DNA from: Nonomuraea muscovyensis
GTDB taxonomy: Bacteria > Actinomycetota > Actinomycetes > Streptosporangiales > Streptosporangiaceae
Assembly (NCBI RefSeq): GCF_014207745.1
Contig: NZ_JACHJB010000001.1
Coordinates: 2,790,001 to 2,854,000, forward strand
DNA length: 64,000 nt
Reading direction: 5' to 3'
In this document: positions 42,833-51,963 of the stretch, in pieces
Layout of the letters: each line of letters begins with the position of its first letter
Position numbering within the stretch: position 1 is the stretch's first letter
Position numbers and translations under genes: made by a program
Notes under the pieces: generated by a model
Database searches by the model: none
What the model was told of the DNA's origin: nothing
What the model saw: the letters and a program-made list of their open reading frames with translations, nothing else

Positions 42833-43831
42833 ATGAGTGCCCTGCTCCAGCGCCGGGAACTTCGGAAGGTCACGTCCTCGTGGCACAAACCGCTCGCCTA
42901 CTGCGCGGCGGCGATGGCGGTGCTGGCCCTGGTCAGCGCGCTGGGCCTCGTGGTCGACGGGCGGACGCTCATGGGGCAGGGCGTGTGGCTGAAGCCGTTC
43001 AAGTTCGCGGTCTCGTTCAGCCTCTACGCGATCACGCTGGCCTGGATGATCGCTCAAGGGGGGCGCTGGCGGCGGACGCTGTGGTGGCTGGGCACCGTGG
43101 CGGTGGGCGGCTTCGTCACCCCCGAGATCGCGGCCATCACCTTCCAGGCGGCGCGCGGCGTGCCCAGTCACTTCAACTTTTCCACCGGGCTGGACACCAC
43201 CGTGTTCATGGTCATGGGCGGGGCCGCGTACCTGGGCTGGCTGCTGACCTTCGCGATGGGGGTATTCCTGGTGGCGCAGCGGCGGGTGGACAGGGCGATG
43301 GCATGGGCCATCCCGCTCGGGCTGATCATCTCGCTGGCCGGCATGTCCGTCGGCTACCTGATGACCGCCCCCACGTCGGACCAGGCGGAGCAACTGGCCA
43401 GGGGGCTGAGCCTGACCACGATCGGCGCGCACAGCGTCGGCGCGCCCGACGGCGGGGCGAGCATGGCGGTCACCGGGTGGGAGACCGGTTCGGGTGACCT
43501 TCGGGTGGCGCACTTCGTCGGTCTCCACGCGCTGCAGGTGATCCCGCTGGTCGCGATCGGGCTGCGCCTGCTGGCCGGCCGCCTCCCCGTCCTGTCGGGG
43601 GCCGCTGCCCGCACGGCCCTGGTGATCGTCGCGGCGTTCGGGTACGCGGGGCTCACCGGGCTGGTGCTGTGGCAGGCGCAGCGCGGACAGGCGCTCCTTC
43701 ACCCCGACGCCCTGACGCTTCAGGCCGCGCTCGGTCTGTGCGGGCTGGTCGCCGCGTGTGTGGCCCTGATCCTGGCCGTGTCCGCCCGGCGGGTGCCTGG
43801 GCTCCGGGTCCGGGCGTTCGCCGAGCGGTGA
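42833..43831 (+). CDS. Polytopic membrane protein
   Basis: A 332-aa protein with seven to eight hydrophobic helices, an AAGGAG site and ATG at 42833. Long hydrophobic stretches such as PLAYCAAAMAVLALVSALGL and AFGYAGLTGLVLWQ alternate with short polar loops. No catalytic motif or family is recognised. Codon use is normal for the genome. It precedes the sensor-kinase gene by 59 bp and may belong to the same unit. Confidence 0.75.
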   Translation: MSALLQRRELRKVTSSWHKPLAYCAAAMAVLALVSALGLVVDGRTLMGQGVWLKPFKFAVSFSLYAITLAWMIAQGGRWRRTLWWLGTVAVGGFVTPEIAAITFQAARGVPSHFNFSTGLDTTVFMVMGGAAYLGWLLTFAMGVFLVAQRRVDRAMAWAIPLGLIISLAGMSVGYLMTAPTSDQAEQLARGLSLTTIGAHSVGAPDGGASMAVTGWETGSGDLRVAHFVGLHALQVIPLVAIGLRLLAGRLPVLSGAAARTALVIVAAFGYAGLTGLVLWQAQRGQALLHPDALTLQAALGLCGLVAACVALILAVSARRVPGLRVRAFAER

Positions 43832-43890
43832 TCCCCCGCACCCGGCCTCCCGAGGCCCTGTCGCTGGAGGGCCTCTTCTAGGCTGCACGG

Positions 43891-45900
43891 GTGCACAAGC
43901 AGGCGAAACTGATCGTCGCCGTCGTGTTCGCCGGCTTCGCGAGCGTCTACGTGGTGGCCGGGGCGCCCTCGGCGGTGGCCGTGTTCGCGGTGCAGGTGCT
44001 CTTCACCCTGCGGCGTTGGTGGTGGCTGGTGCCGGTTCAGGCCGTCCTGGCGTACGGGTCGGTGCTGGTGTTCGGCTCCTCGGTGGGCATCCTGGGCTTC
44101 GTGGGCGGCTCGCTGCTGCTGACCCCGCTCTGGCCGCTCGCTCCGGCGGTGGTGGCGAGCGCCGCGCTGCTCGGGCCTCTCGACCCGGTGATCAGCATGG
44201 TGCTGATCTCGCTGGTCGTGTACGGCCTGACCAGGATGATCGACCGGATCGACGAGGTGAACGCGGCCCGGCTGTCGCTGGCGGTGACGGCGGCGGCCGA
44301 GGAGCGGCTGCGCATCGCCGCCGAGTTGAGCGCGGGCCTGGGACGGGCGCTGTCCACGATCGCCGAGAGCGCGCGTACCGGAACTCCTGACGTGGAGACG
44401 GCGCGTCGCTCGCTGGCCGAGGCCAGGGCGGCGGCGGCGAGTTACCGGGCCATGTCCCTGGCCCCCGAGATCACCACCGCCAGGGCCATGCTGACCGCCG
44501 CGGGCGTCGCCGTGGACGTGCGCGTGAGCCACGCCGAGCCGCTCGGACCGGCGGGCGCGCTCCTGGCGGCCGTGCTCAGGGAGGCCGTGACGGACATCGT
44601 CCGGAGGTCCACGGCCACCGTCTGCCGCATCGAGACGTTCACCGAGGGCGCCGCGGTATGGCTGCGGGTCTCCGACGACGGCGCGCGGACGGCCGGCGAC
44701 GAGAACCTCGGCGACCTGCCGGAGCAGATCGAGAAGGCGGGCGGCACGCTCACCGTCGGGCTCACGGGGGACGCCCGGATGACCGTGGAGGCGGCCCTGC
44801 CCGTCACGCGCCCGCCCGTCCAGCCGGCCCGCGACAGCGCCCTGGCGATCGCGTTGCTGACGGCCGTGCTGGTGGGGTTCTCGGTGAAGGCGCTGCTCGC
44901 GGCCGGCTCGCTGTGGCCGGTGGCACTGCTGGCCGTCATCGTCGTCATGCAGGTGCGATCGGTCGAGGGCCGTCATCCCGTGGCTCTGTCGATCATGGGG
45001 CTGCTGACGTTCGCCCCGATCCCGCTGTTCGGGCAGGCATGGCTGGGGGTGGCGGGATTCCTGGCGGGGCCGATCCTCCTGGCCTTCCCGTGGGCGGTGG
45101 CGCTCCTGTCGGTGGCGGCGATCGTGGGGGTCGTGGCGGTCTCGGGCGTGCTGCTCGCCCTGCCGGTCCCGCTGACCGTGAACTACGCGATCAGCACGGT
45201 GGTGAGCGGCCTGGTCGTGTACGGGCTGCTCAGCCTGGCCCGGATGGCCAGGGAACTGCGCGAGTCGAGGGACGGGCTGGCCCGCGCGGCCGTCGTCGAG
45301 GAACGGCTGCGAGCCGCCCGCGACCTGCACGACCTTCTCGGGCACACCCTGGCCGCGATCCTGCTCAAGTGCGAGCTCGCCCGCAGGCTCGACGCCGAGC
45401 GCGCGCGCAAGGAGCTCCAGGACGTCCTGACGATGACCGAGCGGGCCATGGAGGACCTGCGGACGGTGTCGGGCAGGCACGGCGAGCTGTCGCTGACCGC
45501 GGAGGCGGAGTCGGCCCGCGCGCTGCTGTCCACCGCGGGTGTCGAGGTCGAGCTCGACCTGGGCCACGACGCCCTCGGCCGGGACGTGGAGACCACGCTC
45601 GGCGTCGTGCTCAGGGAGGCGGTCACCAACGTGCTGCGGCACAGCTCGGCTCGCCGCTGCGTGATCATGACCTCCGTGCGGGACGGCCTCGTACGGCTGA
45701 GCGTACGCAACGACGGCGTGCGCTCCGCGAAGGGCCGCCACGGCTCGGCCGGGATCGGCAACCTCACCACCCGGCTGGCCGCGCTCGACGGGCGGCTGGA
45801 CGTCACCCACGAGGACGGCTGGTTCGAGCTGACGGCCGAGGCCCCGACGCTCACCTGGGCCCCCGTCCCGAGCCGCCCCGCCCAGAGCCGGCCCAGCTAG
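43891..45900 (+). CDS. Sensor histidine kinase with duplicated, half-degenerate core
   Basis: A 669-aa protein built from two copies of membrane helices plus a HisKA_3/HATPase-like core. The second copy is intact, with EERLRAARDLHDLLGHTLAAI (phospho-His480) and an HATPase with LREAVTNVLRHS and GIGNL. The first copy has EERLRIAAELSAGLGRALSTI, with Ser147 in place of His, and a weak HATPase. The first half is therefore probably a pseudokinase or dimer partner. GTG start. The stop overlaps the convergent response regulator by 4 bp. Confidence 0.88.
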   Translation: MHKQAKLIVAVVFAGFASVYVVAGAPSAVAVFAVQVLFTLRRWWWLVPVQAVLAYGSVLVFGSSVGILGFVGGSLLLTPLWPLAPAVVASAALLGPLDPVISMVLISLVVYGLTRMIDRIDEVNAARLSLAVTAAAEERLRIAAELSAGLGRALSTIAESARTGTPDVETARRSLAEARAAAASYRAMSLAPEITTARAMLTAAGVAVDVRVSHAEPLGPAGALLAAVLREAVTDIVRRSTATVCRIETFTEGAAVWLRVSDDGARTAGDENLGDLPEQIEKAGGTLTVGLTGDARMTVEAALPVTRPPVQPARDSALAIALLTAVLVGFSVKALLAAGSLWPVALLAVIVVMQVRSVEGRHPVALSIMGLLTFAPIPLFGQAWLGVAGFLAGPILLAFPWAVALLSVAAIVGVVAVSGVLLALPVPLTVNYAISTVVSGLVVYGLLSLARMARELRESRDGLARAAVVEERLRAARDLHDLLGHTLAAILLKCELARRLDAERARKELQDVLTMTERAMEDLRTVSGRHGELSLTAEAESARALLSTAGVEVELDLGHDALGRDVETTLGVVLREAVTNVLRHSSARRCVIMTSVRDGLVRLSVRNDGVRSAKGRHGSAGIGNLTTRLAALDGRLDVTHEDGWFELTAEAPTLTWAPVPSRPAQSRPS

Positions 45901-46505
45901 ATCCAGCCCGCCTCGGAGGCGATGCGCACGGCGTCGGTGCGGTTGCGGGCGTTGAGCTTGGTCACGATCGTGGTGATGTAGTTGCGTACGGTGCCCGCGC
46001 TGAGGAAGAGCCGCCCGGCGATCTCGGGCGGTTCGGACCCCTCGGCGACCAGCCGCAGGACGTCGGCCTCCCGCGAGGTGAGCGGATTGTCGGCCAGGTC
46101 CCACGCGGTGACGGCGAGCGAGGGGTCGAGGACCCGTTCGCCCCGCGCCACCTTCCTGATCGCGGACGCCAGCTCCTCCGGCGAGGCGGTCTTCAGCATG
46201 AAGCCGTCCACCTGGGAGGCGAGCGCCCGCCGGAGGTGGCCGGGCTTGCCGTGGCCGGTGAGCATGAGCGTGCGGCAGCCCGGCGACCTGGTGCGCAGCT
46301 GCGCGGCGGCGTCGAGGCCGTCGATCGCGCCGGGCATGTCGATGTCCAGGACGGCGACGTCCGGCCGGTGCACCAGGGCGGCGGCCACCGCCGCGTCCCC
46401 GGACTCGACCGCCTCCACGATCTCGATGTCGGGTTCGAGGCTGAGCAGGGTCACGAGCGCTTCCCTGATGACGTGCTGGTCCTCGGCCAGGAGCATACGA
46501 ATCAC
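45897..46505 (-). CDS. NarL-type response regulator
   Basis: A 202-aa protein: a receiver domain with acidic pocket ED near residues 8-9, phospho-Asp in VAVLDIDMPG (about 55), and a C-terminal LuxR HTH (LTSREADVLRLVAEG...AGRLFLSAGTVRNYI). It is the expected partner of the NarL-cognate HisKA_3 kinase, although the two genes are convergent. It is divergent from the ABC genes that it may control. Confidence 0.92.
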   Translation of the reverse strand: MIRMLLAEDQHVIREALVTLLSLEPDIEIVEAVESGDAAVAAALVHRPDVAVLDIDMPGAIDGLDAAAQLRTRSPGCRTLMLTGHGKPGHLRRALASQVDGFMLKTASPEELASAIRKVARGERVLDPSLAVTAWDLADNPLTSREADVLRLVAEGSEPPEIAGRLFLSAGTVRNYITTIVTKLNARNRTDAVRIASEAGWI

Positions 46506-46596
46506 CTGACCATTATGTCCGGATCATGATGACGTCATAGCGAGGTCGTGAGCGGCTCTCTGGCGGCTGAAAACGCAGATCAGCAGGCTTGGAGCC

Positions 46597-47328
46597 ATGA
46601 CAGAAGCAGTGCGGTTGGACGCGGTGAGCAAGGTGTACGGCAGGGGCCGGGGCGCGGTGGCGGCCCTGCGCGAGGTGTCGGTCGGCATCCCGCGGGGCAC
46701 CTTCACCGCCGTCATGGGCCCCTCCGGCTCCGGCAAGAGCACGTTCCTGCATTGCGCGGCCGGGCTGGACGTCCCCAGCTCGGGATCGGTACGGCTGGGC
46801 GGCACCGACCTGGCGGGCATGGACGAGAACGCGCTGACCGAGCTGCGGCGGCGCCGGGTCGGCTTCGTGTTCCAGGCGTTCAACCTGGTCTCCGCGTTGA
46901 CCGTGACCGAGAACATCACGCTGCCGCTCAGGCTGGCCGGCGCCCGGATCGACCGGCCCTGGCTGGACGAGGTCGTGCACAGGGTGGGGCTCGGAGGGCG
47001 TACCGGGCATCGTCCCGCCGAGCTGTCCGGCGGCCAGCAGCAGCGTGTGGCGATCGCCAGGGCGCTGGTGACCAGGCCGGAGGTGGTGTTCGGCGATGAG
47101 CCGACCGGCGCGCTGGACACCATGACCGCCCGCGACGTCCTGACCCTGCTGCGGGAGGTGGTCTCGGCGCTCGGCCAGACCGTGGTGATGGTGACCCACG
47201 ACCCGGTGGCCGCCGCGTACGCCGACACCGTGCTCTTCCTGGCCGACGGCCGGATCGTGGACGCGATGCCGGCCCCGAGCGCCGACAAGGTCGCCGAGCG
47301 GATGACCCGGCTGGGGGCGTGGAAGTGA
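46597..47328 (+). CDS. ABC transporter ATP-binding protein (LolD/MacB type)
   Basis: A 243-aa ATPase: Walker A GPSGSGKS, signature LSGGQQQR, Walker B VVFGDEPTGALD, switch His in VTHD. The type pairs with FtsX permeases for lipoprotein or peptide export. The stop overlaps the permease start (TGATG). Confidence 0.95.
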   Translation: MTEAVRLDAVSKVYGRGRGAVAALREVSVGIPRGTFTAVMGPSGSGKSTFLHCAAGLDVPSSGSVRLGGTDLAGMDENALTELRRRRVGFVFQAFNLVSALTVTENITLPLRLAGARIDRPWLDEVVHRVGLGGRTGHRPAELSGGQQQRVAIARALVTRPEVVFGDEPTGALDTMTARDVLTLLREVVSALGQTVVMVTHDPVAAAYADTVLFLADGRIVDAMPAPSADKVAERMTRLGAWK

Positions 47329-49643
47329 TGATCTCCTTCGCGTTGAAGACGATCGGCCGGCGCAAGGCGGGGTTCGCCGGCGCCTTCGTGGCCCTGTTCT
47401 GCGCGGCCGCGCTGGTCACCGCCTGCGGGATGCTGCTGGAGACGGGGCTGCGCGGCGCGGTGGCGCCCGAGCGGTACGCCGGCGCCCCCGTCATCGTGGC
47501 GGGCGACCAGTACGTCAGGCAGACCAAGGAGAGCGGCAAGGAGAAGGCCAAGCTCCTCTCTGAGCTCCGGTGGATCCCGGCGTCCCTCTCCGAGGAGATT
47601 CGGCGCGTCCCCGGCGTCACGAAGGTGGTCACCGAGGTGACCTTCCCCTACTCCGGGTACACCGCCCACGGCTGGGAGTCAGCCGCGCTCACTCCGTTCA
47701 CGCTCGCCAGGGGCCGTCCTCCCAGGGCGGCGGGCGAGGTCGTCGTGGACGCGCGCCACTCCGGCAGGGCGATCCCCGGCCACCGCGTGGTGGGGGTGAC
47801 CGCGCAGGCCCTGCCGGGCCAGGACACGATCTTCTTCGCCACCGGCGAGGCTCGCCGCCTGGCCGGGCGCGACGGGCTGGTGACGGCGATCGGCGTCTGG
47901 CCCGCGGTCGGCGTCGCCGTCGAGGGCGCCGTGGCCTACACCGGCGACGAGCGGGGCGCGGTCGAGTTCCCCGAGGCGGAAGGCTCCCGGGTCAAGCTCG
48001 TCAGCCTGGGCGGCGCGCTCGGCGGCACTGCGCTGCTGGTGGCGATCCTCGTCGTGGTGGGCACGTTCGCCCTGTCCATGCAGGAGCGCCGGCGCGAGAT
48101 CGCCCTGCTGCGGGCCGTCGGCGCCCTGCCGCGGCAGATCAGGCAGCTCGTTGGCGGGGAGGCCCTGCTGGTCAGCGTGGCCGCCGGGCTGCTCGGCTCG
48201 GGGGCCGGGGTCCTGCTCGGGTTCTGGCTGCGGTCGAGGTTCGTCGAGCTGGGCGCCATGCCCGCGAACCTGCGGCTGGTGGTCAGCCCGTTCCCCGCGA
48301 TCGTCGCGGTGCTGACCACTCTGGTGGCCGCGTGGGTGGCGGCGCGGGTCTCCGCCCGCCGTACCGTGCGGATCAGGCCGGTGGAGGCGCTGGGAGAGAC
48401 GGCGATGCCCGGCACCCGGCTCCCGGTGGTGCGGCTGGTCGCGGGCCTGCTCGCCGTCGCCGGCGGCGTGGTGCTGACGATCGTGCTGTCCGGCCTGAAC
48501 ACGGAGGCGGCGTCCAGCCCGGTCACCATGCTGACCGCGCTGGTGTGGACGGTCGCGGTCGCCCTGCTCGGGCCGGTCGCCGCGCGGGCGGTGACGGCGC
48601 TGCCGTTGCGGGCGCCCGGCGTGGCCGGCTACCTGGCGCGGAAGAACCTGCTCGCCGGGCCCGTACGGCTGGCCTCGGTGATCACGCCGTTGACCCTGAT
48701 GACGGCGATGACGTGCACGATCCTGTTCGTTCCGGCCACGATGGGGCACGCCGCCCAGCGCGAGGTGGCCGCGGGCATCAAGGCGGACCACGTGCTCGCC
48801 CCGGGCGCGTCCCCGGCCGCCGTGCGCGGGGTTCCCGGCGTGCGCGCGGTGACCGAAGTGCTGCGCACCTCGGTCAGGATCGACCTCGAGAAGTACGCCG
48901 CCCAGGCCGTCACACTCGACGGCCTTGACCGGACGATGGACCTGGGCGTGGTGGCGGGCTCGCTGGACGGTTTCGGCGACACGTCGGCGGCGATCAGCCG
49001 CACCGCCGCGTCGAGGCTGGACGTGAGTGTCGGCGACAGGCTCTCCCTGGTGCTCGGCGACGGCACGCCGGTCGAGGTGCGGATCGTCGCGGTCTACTCC
49101 CGCGGCCTGGGCTTCGGCGACCTGACCCTCTCGCACGGGCTCGTCGCGGGCCACGTGGACGATCCCCGCGGCACCCTCCTGGTGGCCGGCGGCGCGCGCG
49201 ACGCGCTTCCCGCCGGGACCGCTCCCGGACATGAACCGGCTGGCTCCGCCGACGCGGCGGTCGCGTACGTCGCCATGGGGCTGATCGTCGCCTTCTGCGC
49301 GATCGCCGTGGTCAACACTCTGGCGATGTCCACCCTCTCCCGCTCGCGCGAGCTCGCCCTGCTGCGCGTGGTGGGCACGACGCGGCGGCAGGCGGCCCGG
49401 ATGCTGTGCGCGGAGACGCTGACGGCCCTGTTCGTCGCCGTGGCCATCGGCACGCTGGTCTCGCTGGTCACACTCGCGGCGTTCAGCAGGGGGATGACGG
49501 GGTCGGTGCTGCCGCACGTGCCGCCGCTGACGTACGCCGGGGTGATCGCCGCCGTGGCCGTGCTGGCGCTGACCGCCACCGCAGTCCCGGCCAGGTTCGC
49601 CCTGCGCCCCCGACCGGCCGATGCGCTCGGCGCCCGCGAGTGA
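47328..49643 (+). CDS. FtsX-family ABC permease
   Basis: A 771-aa permease with ten membrane segments in the classic arrangement: one N-terminal helix, a large extracytoplasmic loop, then FtsX repeats (ALLVAILVVVGTFALSMQERRREIALLRAVGA, and near the end LALLRVVGTTRRQAARM). With the upstream ATPase and the two-component pair it looks like a BceAB-type peptide resistance or sensing module. Confidence 0.92.
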   Translation: MISFALKTIGRRKAGFAGAFVALFCAAALVTACGMLLETGLRGAVAPERYAGAPVIVAGDQYVRQTKESGKEKAKLLSELRWIPASLSEEIRRVPGVTKVVTEVTFPYSGYTAHGWESAALTPFTLARGRPPRAAGEVVVDARHSGRAIPGHRVVGVTAQALPGQDTIFFATGEARRLAGRDGLVTAIGVWPAVGVAVEGAVAYTGDERGAVEFPEAEGSRVKLVSLGGALGGTALLVAILVVVGTFALSMQERRREIALLRAVGALPRQIRQLVGGEALLVSVAAGLLGSGAGVLLGFWLRSRFVELGAMPANLRLVVSPFPAIVAVLTTLVAAWVAARVSARRTVRIRPVEALGETAMPGTRLPVVRLVAGLLAVAGGVVLTIVLSGLNTEAASSPVTMLTALVWTVAVALLGPVAARAVTALPLRAPGVAGYLARKNLLAGPVRLASVITPLTLMTAMTCTILFVPATMGHAAQREVAAGIKADHVLAPGASPAAVRGVPGVRAVTEVLRTSVRIDLEKYAAQAVTLDGLDRTMDLGVVAGSLDGFGDTSAAISRTAASRLDVSVGDRLSLVLGDGTPVEVRIVAVYSRGLGFGDLTLSHGLVAGHVDDPRGTLLVAGGARDALPAGTAPGHEPAGSADAAVAYVAMGLIVAFCAIAVVNTLAMSTLSRSRELALLRVVGTTRRQAARMLCAETLTALFVAVAIGTLVSLVTLAAFSRGMTGSVLPHVPPLTYAGVIAAVAVLALTATAVPARFALRPRPADALGARE

Positions 49644-49776
49644 CCCCCGGGGCCTTCACGTCCGGAGTGTCATCCGAAGAGCCCGAGTGCGTCGCGGATG
49701 GCCAGGCGGCCGTACGTGAGCTCTCCGGTGACACGGTCGTGACGGGACGGCGCACGCAAAGGCGATCATTGACGCC

Positions 49777-50127
49777 ATGCGCACACGACCGGACGGCTTC
49801 CGCTGAGTCGATCTCGACAGGGGGCGGAGTGACTGGGACTCGGCTCACGCCTGTGAACTCCTGGAGACGGAGATCGGCCCCCAGGGCGGCTCTAACTCGG
49901 ACATCTTCCACGTCACCGTCTGCACCCCGTCGGCCCTGGCGGAGCGGCTCCAGCGCCACCCCTTCCTCATCGGCCGGCACTGGCTCTTCGTGCCGGAACT
50001 CCACCCTGACACGGTGACCGCCTGGCTGGCCGACCGGATCGCTGTACTGGAGGCGCCGACGTGGGAGGAGCTGGCCGAGAGGATCGGCCGCATCGGGGCC
50101 TGGGAGTTCGAGGATGACGACGGCTGA
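49777..50127 (+). pseudogene. Imm8-like immunity protein, in-frame TGA at codon 10
   Basis: A 117-codon frame: ATG, nine codons, TGA (49804-49806), then an intact Imm8-like sequence (DIFHVTVCTPSALAERL, RHWLFVPELHPDTV, GAWEFEDDDG). No alternative start lies after the TGA before the conserved part. Imm8 proteins neutralise polymorphic toxins; no toxin gene is nearby. A nonsense mutation is the simple reading. Confidence 0.7.
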
Positions 50128-50270
50128 GCTTTGCCAGAGCAACGAGGTCGCACGCCGGTTGCTGTACAGCAGCTCGGCACAGTAACGCCGACGCACAGCA
50201 GCACGCTTCACCCGCCATCATCTACTGCTTGACCAGGAGAGAGGCCGCTTGGCGTCGGGACTGGCTCCCG

Positions 50271-50314
50271 TTTGCATGCAGGATGTCAGCGGTGCGAATC
50301 CGCTAGGCTCCACC
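50271..50314 (+). repeat. att core copy 3 (42 of 44 bp)
   Basis: Matches the tRNA-derived core with two substitutions. No arm repeats precede it. The flank after it repeats that of attR, including the terminator. Confidence 0.88.
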
Positions 50315-50321
50315 GCAGGTC

Positions 50322-50356
50322 AAAGGCCACTTCTCATGATCGGGAAGTGGCCTTTT
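50322..50356. terminator. Terminator after att copy 3
   Basis: AAAGGCCACTTCTC pairs with GGGAAGTGGCCTTTT, the counterpart of the 34181 terminator. Confidence 0.8.
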
Positions 50357-50413
50357 CAATCTCGCTCAGGCTGGGGTTGCCGCGCCGCCTCAGACCGTCC
50401 TCCACGTCTGTCT

Positions 50414-50845
50414 CTAGATGGTCCGGTCCTCAAACAGGCGCCGTCGTTGCCACCATGCCCAGTCGGAATCGGGCGACGCAGGCGGAGCTGGTGTGGTTCG
50501 ACGGAGGTAATAGCGGTCAACGGGGAGAACCAAGGCGTAGAGATGCGGTGCGGCCCACGGCGGCAAGGCCATGAGAACCTTTTGAAGCCGCCGGCGGGGC
50601 GCATCTCCAGTGCACTCATCGCACTCGCACCTGCCGAAGATGCGGTCGGCGGTCCCGACCAGGGCCGCCCCCTGCCAAGCCACCAGGGCCGCCGCCACCG
50701 AACCCGGCCACATCCGGGTGTGTTCGAGGGCGATCACCGCGGCCATGGGACGACGGCCGAGCCCGGGAACATGATGAATCAAGGCTCTGTGGGATCCGCA
50801 CCCCGACCCTCGCGTACGGACCTCCGAAGGGCGCCTACGCGGCAT
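50414..50845 (-). CDS. Hypothetical protein
   Basis: Up to 143 aa. The part from Met34 (GTADRIFGRCECDECTG, RRRLQKVLMALPPWAAPHLYAL, then DWAWWQRRRLFED) has actinomycete coding character and a Cys cluster. An alternative start at 50746 is likely. No family can be named. Confidence 0.42.
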   Translation of the reverse strand: MPRRRPSEVRTRGSGCGSHRALIHHVPGLGRRPMAAVIALEHTRMWPGSVAAALVAWQGAALVGTADRIFGRCECDECTGDAPRRRLQKVLMALPPWAAPHLYALVLPVDRYYLRRTTPAPPASPDSDWAWWQRRRLFEDRTI

Positions 50846-50931
50846 GACCCTTTCTGGTCGAAGTCATGAGCATGATGATCGCATGCCAAGAGCATGACCT
50901 CCAGCTGCCTGATCGCTCGAGACAGAACCAT

Positions 50932-50965
50932 GCCTCCGGCGGGGGCGCTCCGGCTTCGGGATAAT
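50932..50965. repeat. Short dispersed repeat (copy 2 of 4)
   Basis: Same sequence family as 33739-33774, here with GGGGGCGCTCC and GGATAATC variants; upstream of the second palindrome. Confidence 0.5.
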
Positions 50966-51006
50966 CGCCGCGCCGGGTGCCAAGACCGTAGATGGCTGAG
51001 GTGGAA

Positions 51007-51157
51007 GTTGATCATCCAGCCCGCCATCGACCCGGGACAAGCCGAGCAGACCAGGGCCACGGGTACCAGATCGTTCGTCCGTGGGTGCTCCATCTGGCAC
51101 CCGTGGCCCTGGCCTGCTTCCCCTTCGGGCGGGTCGACGGCGGACGGGACGATCAGC
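51007..51157. repeat. Imperfect palindrome (copy 2)
   Basis: Same architecture and over 90 percent by eye the same sequence as 33821-33972. It is followed by a small gene and then by arm repeats and an att core. Confidence 0.7.
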
Positions 51158-51202
51158 CGGGCGAGCGTGCGCAGGTGCGCAACCTCATGCCATCCTGCGG
51201 CC

Positions 51203-51523
51203 ATGCTGACCGTGCGTGCACTTCGTGACTACCTGGAAGGGCTTCCAGACGAAACCCCCGTCGTGATCGATGTCCACGACGGAGACAATTGGTCGCTTCG
51301 CGTCGAGAACGTCGAGGTCACGACCGCACAAGACGTGACTGAAGGCGGTGACCCGCACGAGGGCATCGAAGTCGAGATCTTCTGGCAACCCGGCGGGCAC
51401 GGCTGGACCATGAACGGCCCCTCCAAGACACTCTTCACGCTGGATGAGATGACCGAGGTGATCTCTGAATGCGTTGCTCTCCGGCAGCAACTCGACGCCC
51501 TTCGTTCCAGCGCGGGATCTTGA
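51203..51523 (+). CDS. Small acidic hypothetical protein
   Basis: A 106-aa protein starting MLTVRALRDYLEGLPDETPVVIDVHDGDN, with a beta-rich acidic middle and a helical C-terminus (LDEMTEVISECVALRQQLDAL). The opening is reminiscent of DUF6225-type proteins, but I am not sure. It lies between the palindrome and the arm repeats of an old element right end. Confidence 0.55.
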   Translation: MLTVRALRDYLEGLPDETPVVIDVHDGDNWSLRVENVEVTTAQDVTEGGDPHEGIEVEIFWQPGGHGWTMNGPSKTLFTLDEMTEVISECVALRQQLDALRSSAGS

Positions 51524-51527
51524 TCGT

Positions 51528-51676
51528 CGTGCCATTAGCGTGCCATCAAGGGCGGTCAGCAACGGTCAGTCACGGTCACTCGAGGGGCTCCCATCGCGCA
51601 GGTCGAGGCCGTTGTCCTTGATGATCAGGCCGTTTCGCGAGCAGGATGTCAGCGGTTCGAATCCGCTAGGCTCCAC
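51528..51676. repeat. att copy 4 with arm repeats
   Basis: CGTGCCATTA at 51528-51537 and a one-mismatch copy at 51539-51548, CGGTCA repeats, then a 37-bp match to the core (51640-51676) whose first bases are altered (TTTCGCGAGC). Followed directly by a terminator and an int C-terminal relic. Confidence 0.85.
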
Positions 51677-51680
51677 ACAC

Positions 51681-51713
51681 CCGAAAGCCCAGGTCAACGG
51701 CCTGGGCTTTCGG
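51681..51713. terminator. Terminator between att copy 4 and int relic
   Basis: A 13-bp perfect stem CCGAAAGCCCAGG / CCTGGGCTTTCGG with a 7-nt loop, in the same place as the terminator between tRNA-Ala and the intact int. Confidence 0.85.
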
Positions 51714-51900
51714 CTTGTGTTGGGGCTGTTTTCAGGGGCGTGCCCGATGGGTCCTTGGTGAGTGCGCCGCGGGCCAACTCGTCGAGCTTGCGGGCTACCT
51801 CGCGTTGTCTCTCGTCGGTGGAGTGCTGGTGGATGAGGGCTGCCCGGGTGCTGGGGTGGCCCATCCGCGCCATCAGCTCCCGGATCAAGGCGGCGGCGCG
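51694..51900 (-). pseudogene. Tyrosine integrase C-terminal relic
   Basis: The end of an integrase: LIRELMARMGHPSTRAALIHQHST. The nucleophile Tyr is replaced by His (ALIHQH instead of ALIYQH). It lies in the same orientation and distance from the att core as the live int from the tRNA, so it is the left end of an older element. Confidence 0.8.
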
Positions 51901-51963
51901 CCGCCGCCGGGAGCCATCGGCGTACCCAAGACATCACCGTCCACTGGCCCGCCCCCGCACGAA

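Noticed and set aside
43720..46104. A 794-aa minus-strand ORF
   Set aside because: It is opposite the sensor kinase, has low-complexity composition (Arg/Gly/His/Gln) and no motif.
49777..50127. Selenoprotein or TGA recoding
   Set aside because: No SECIS-like structure was recognised after the TGA and no selenocysteine genes are in the window. A nonsense mutation is simpler.
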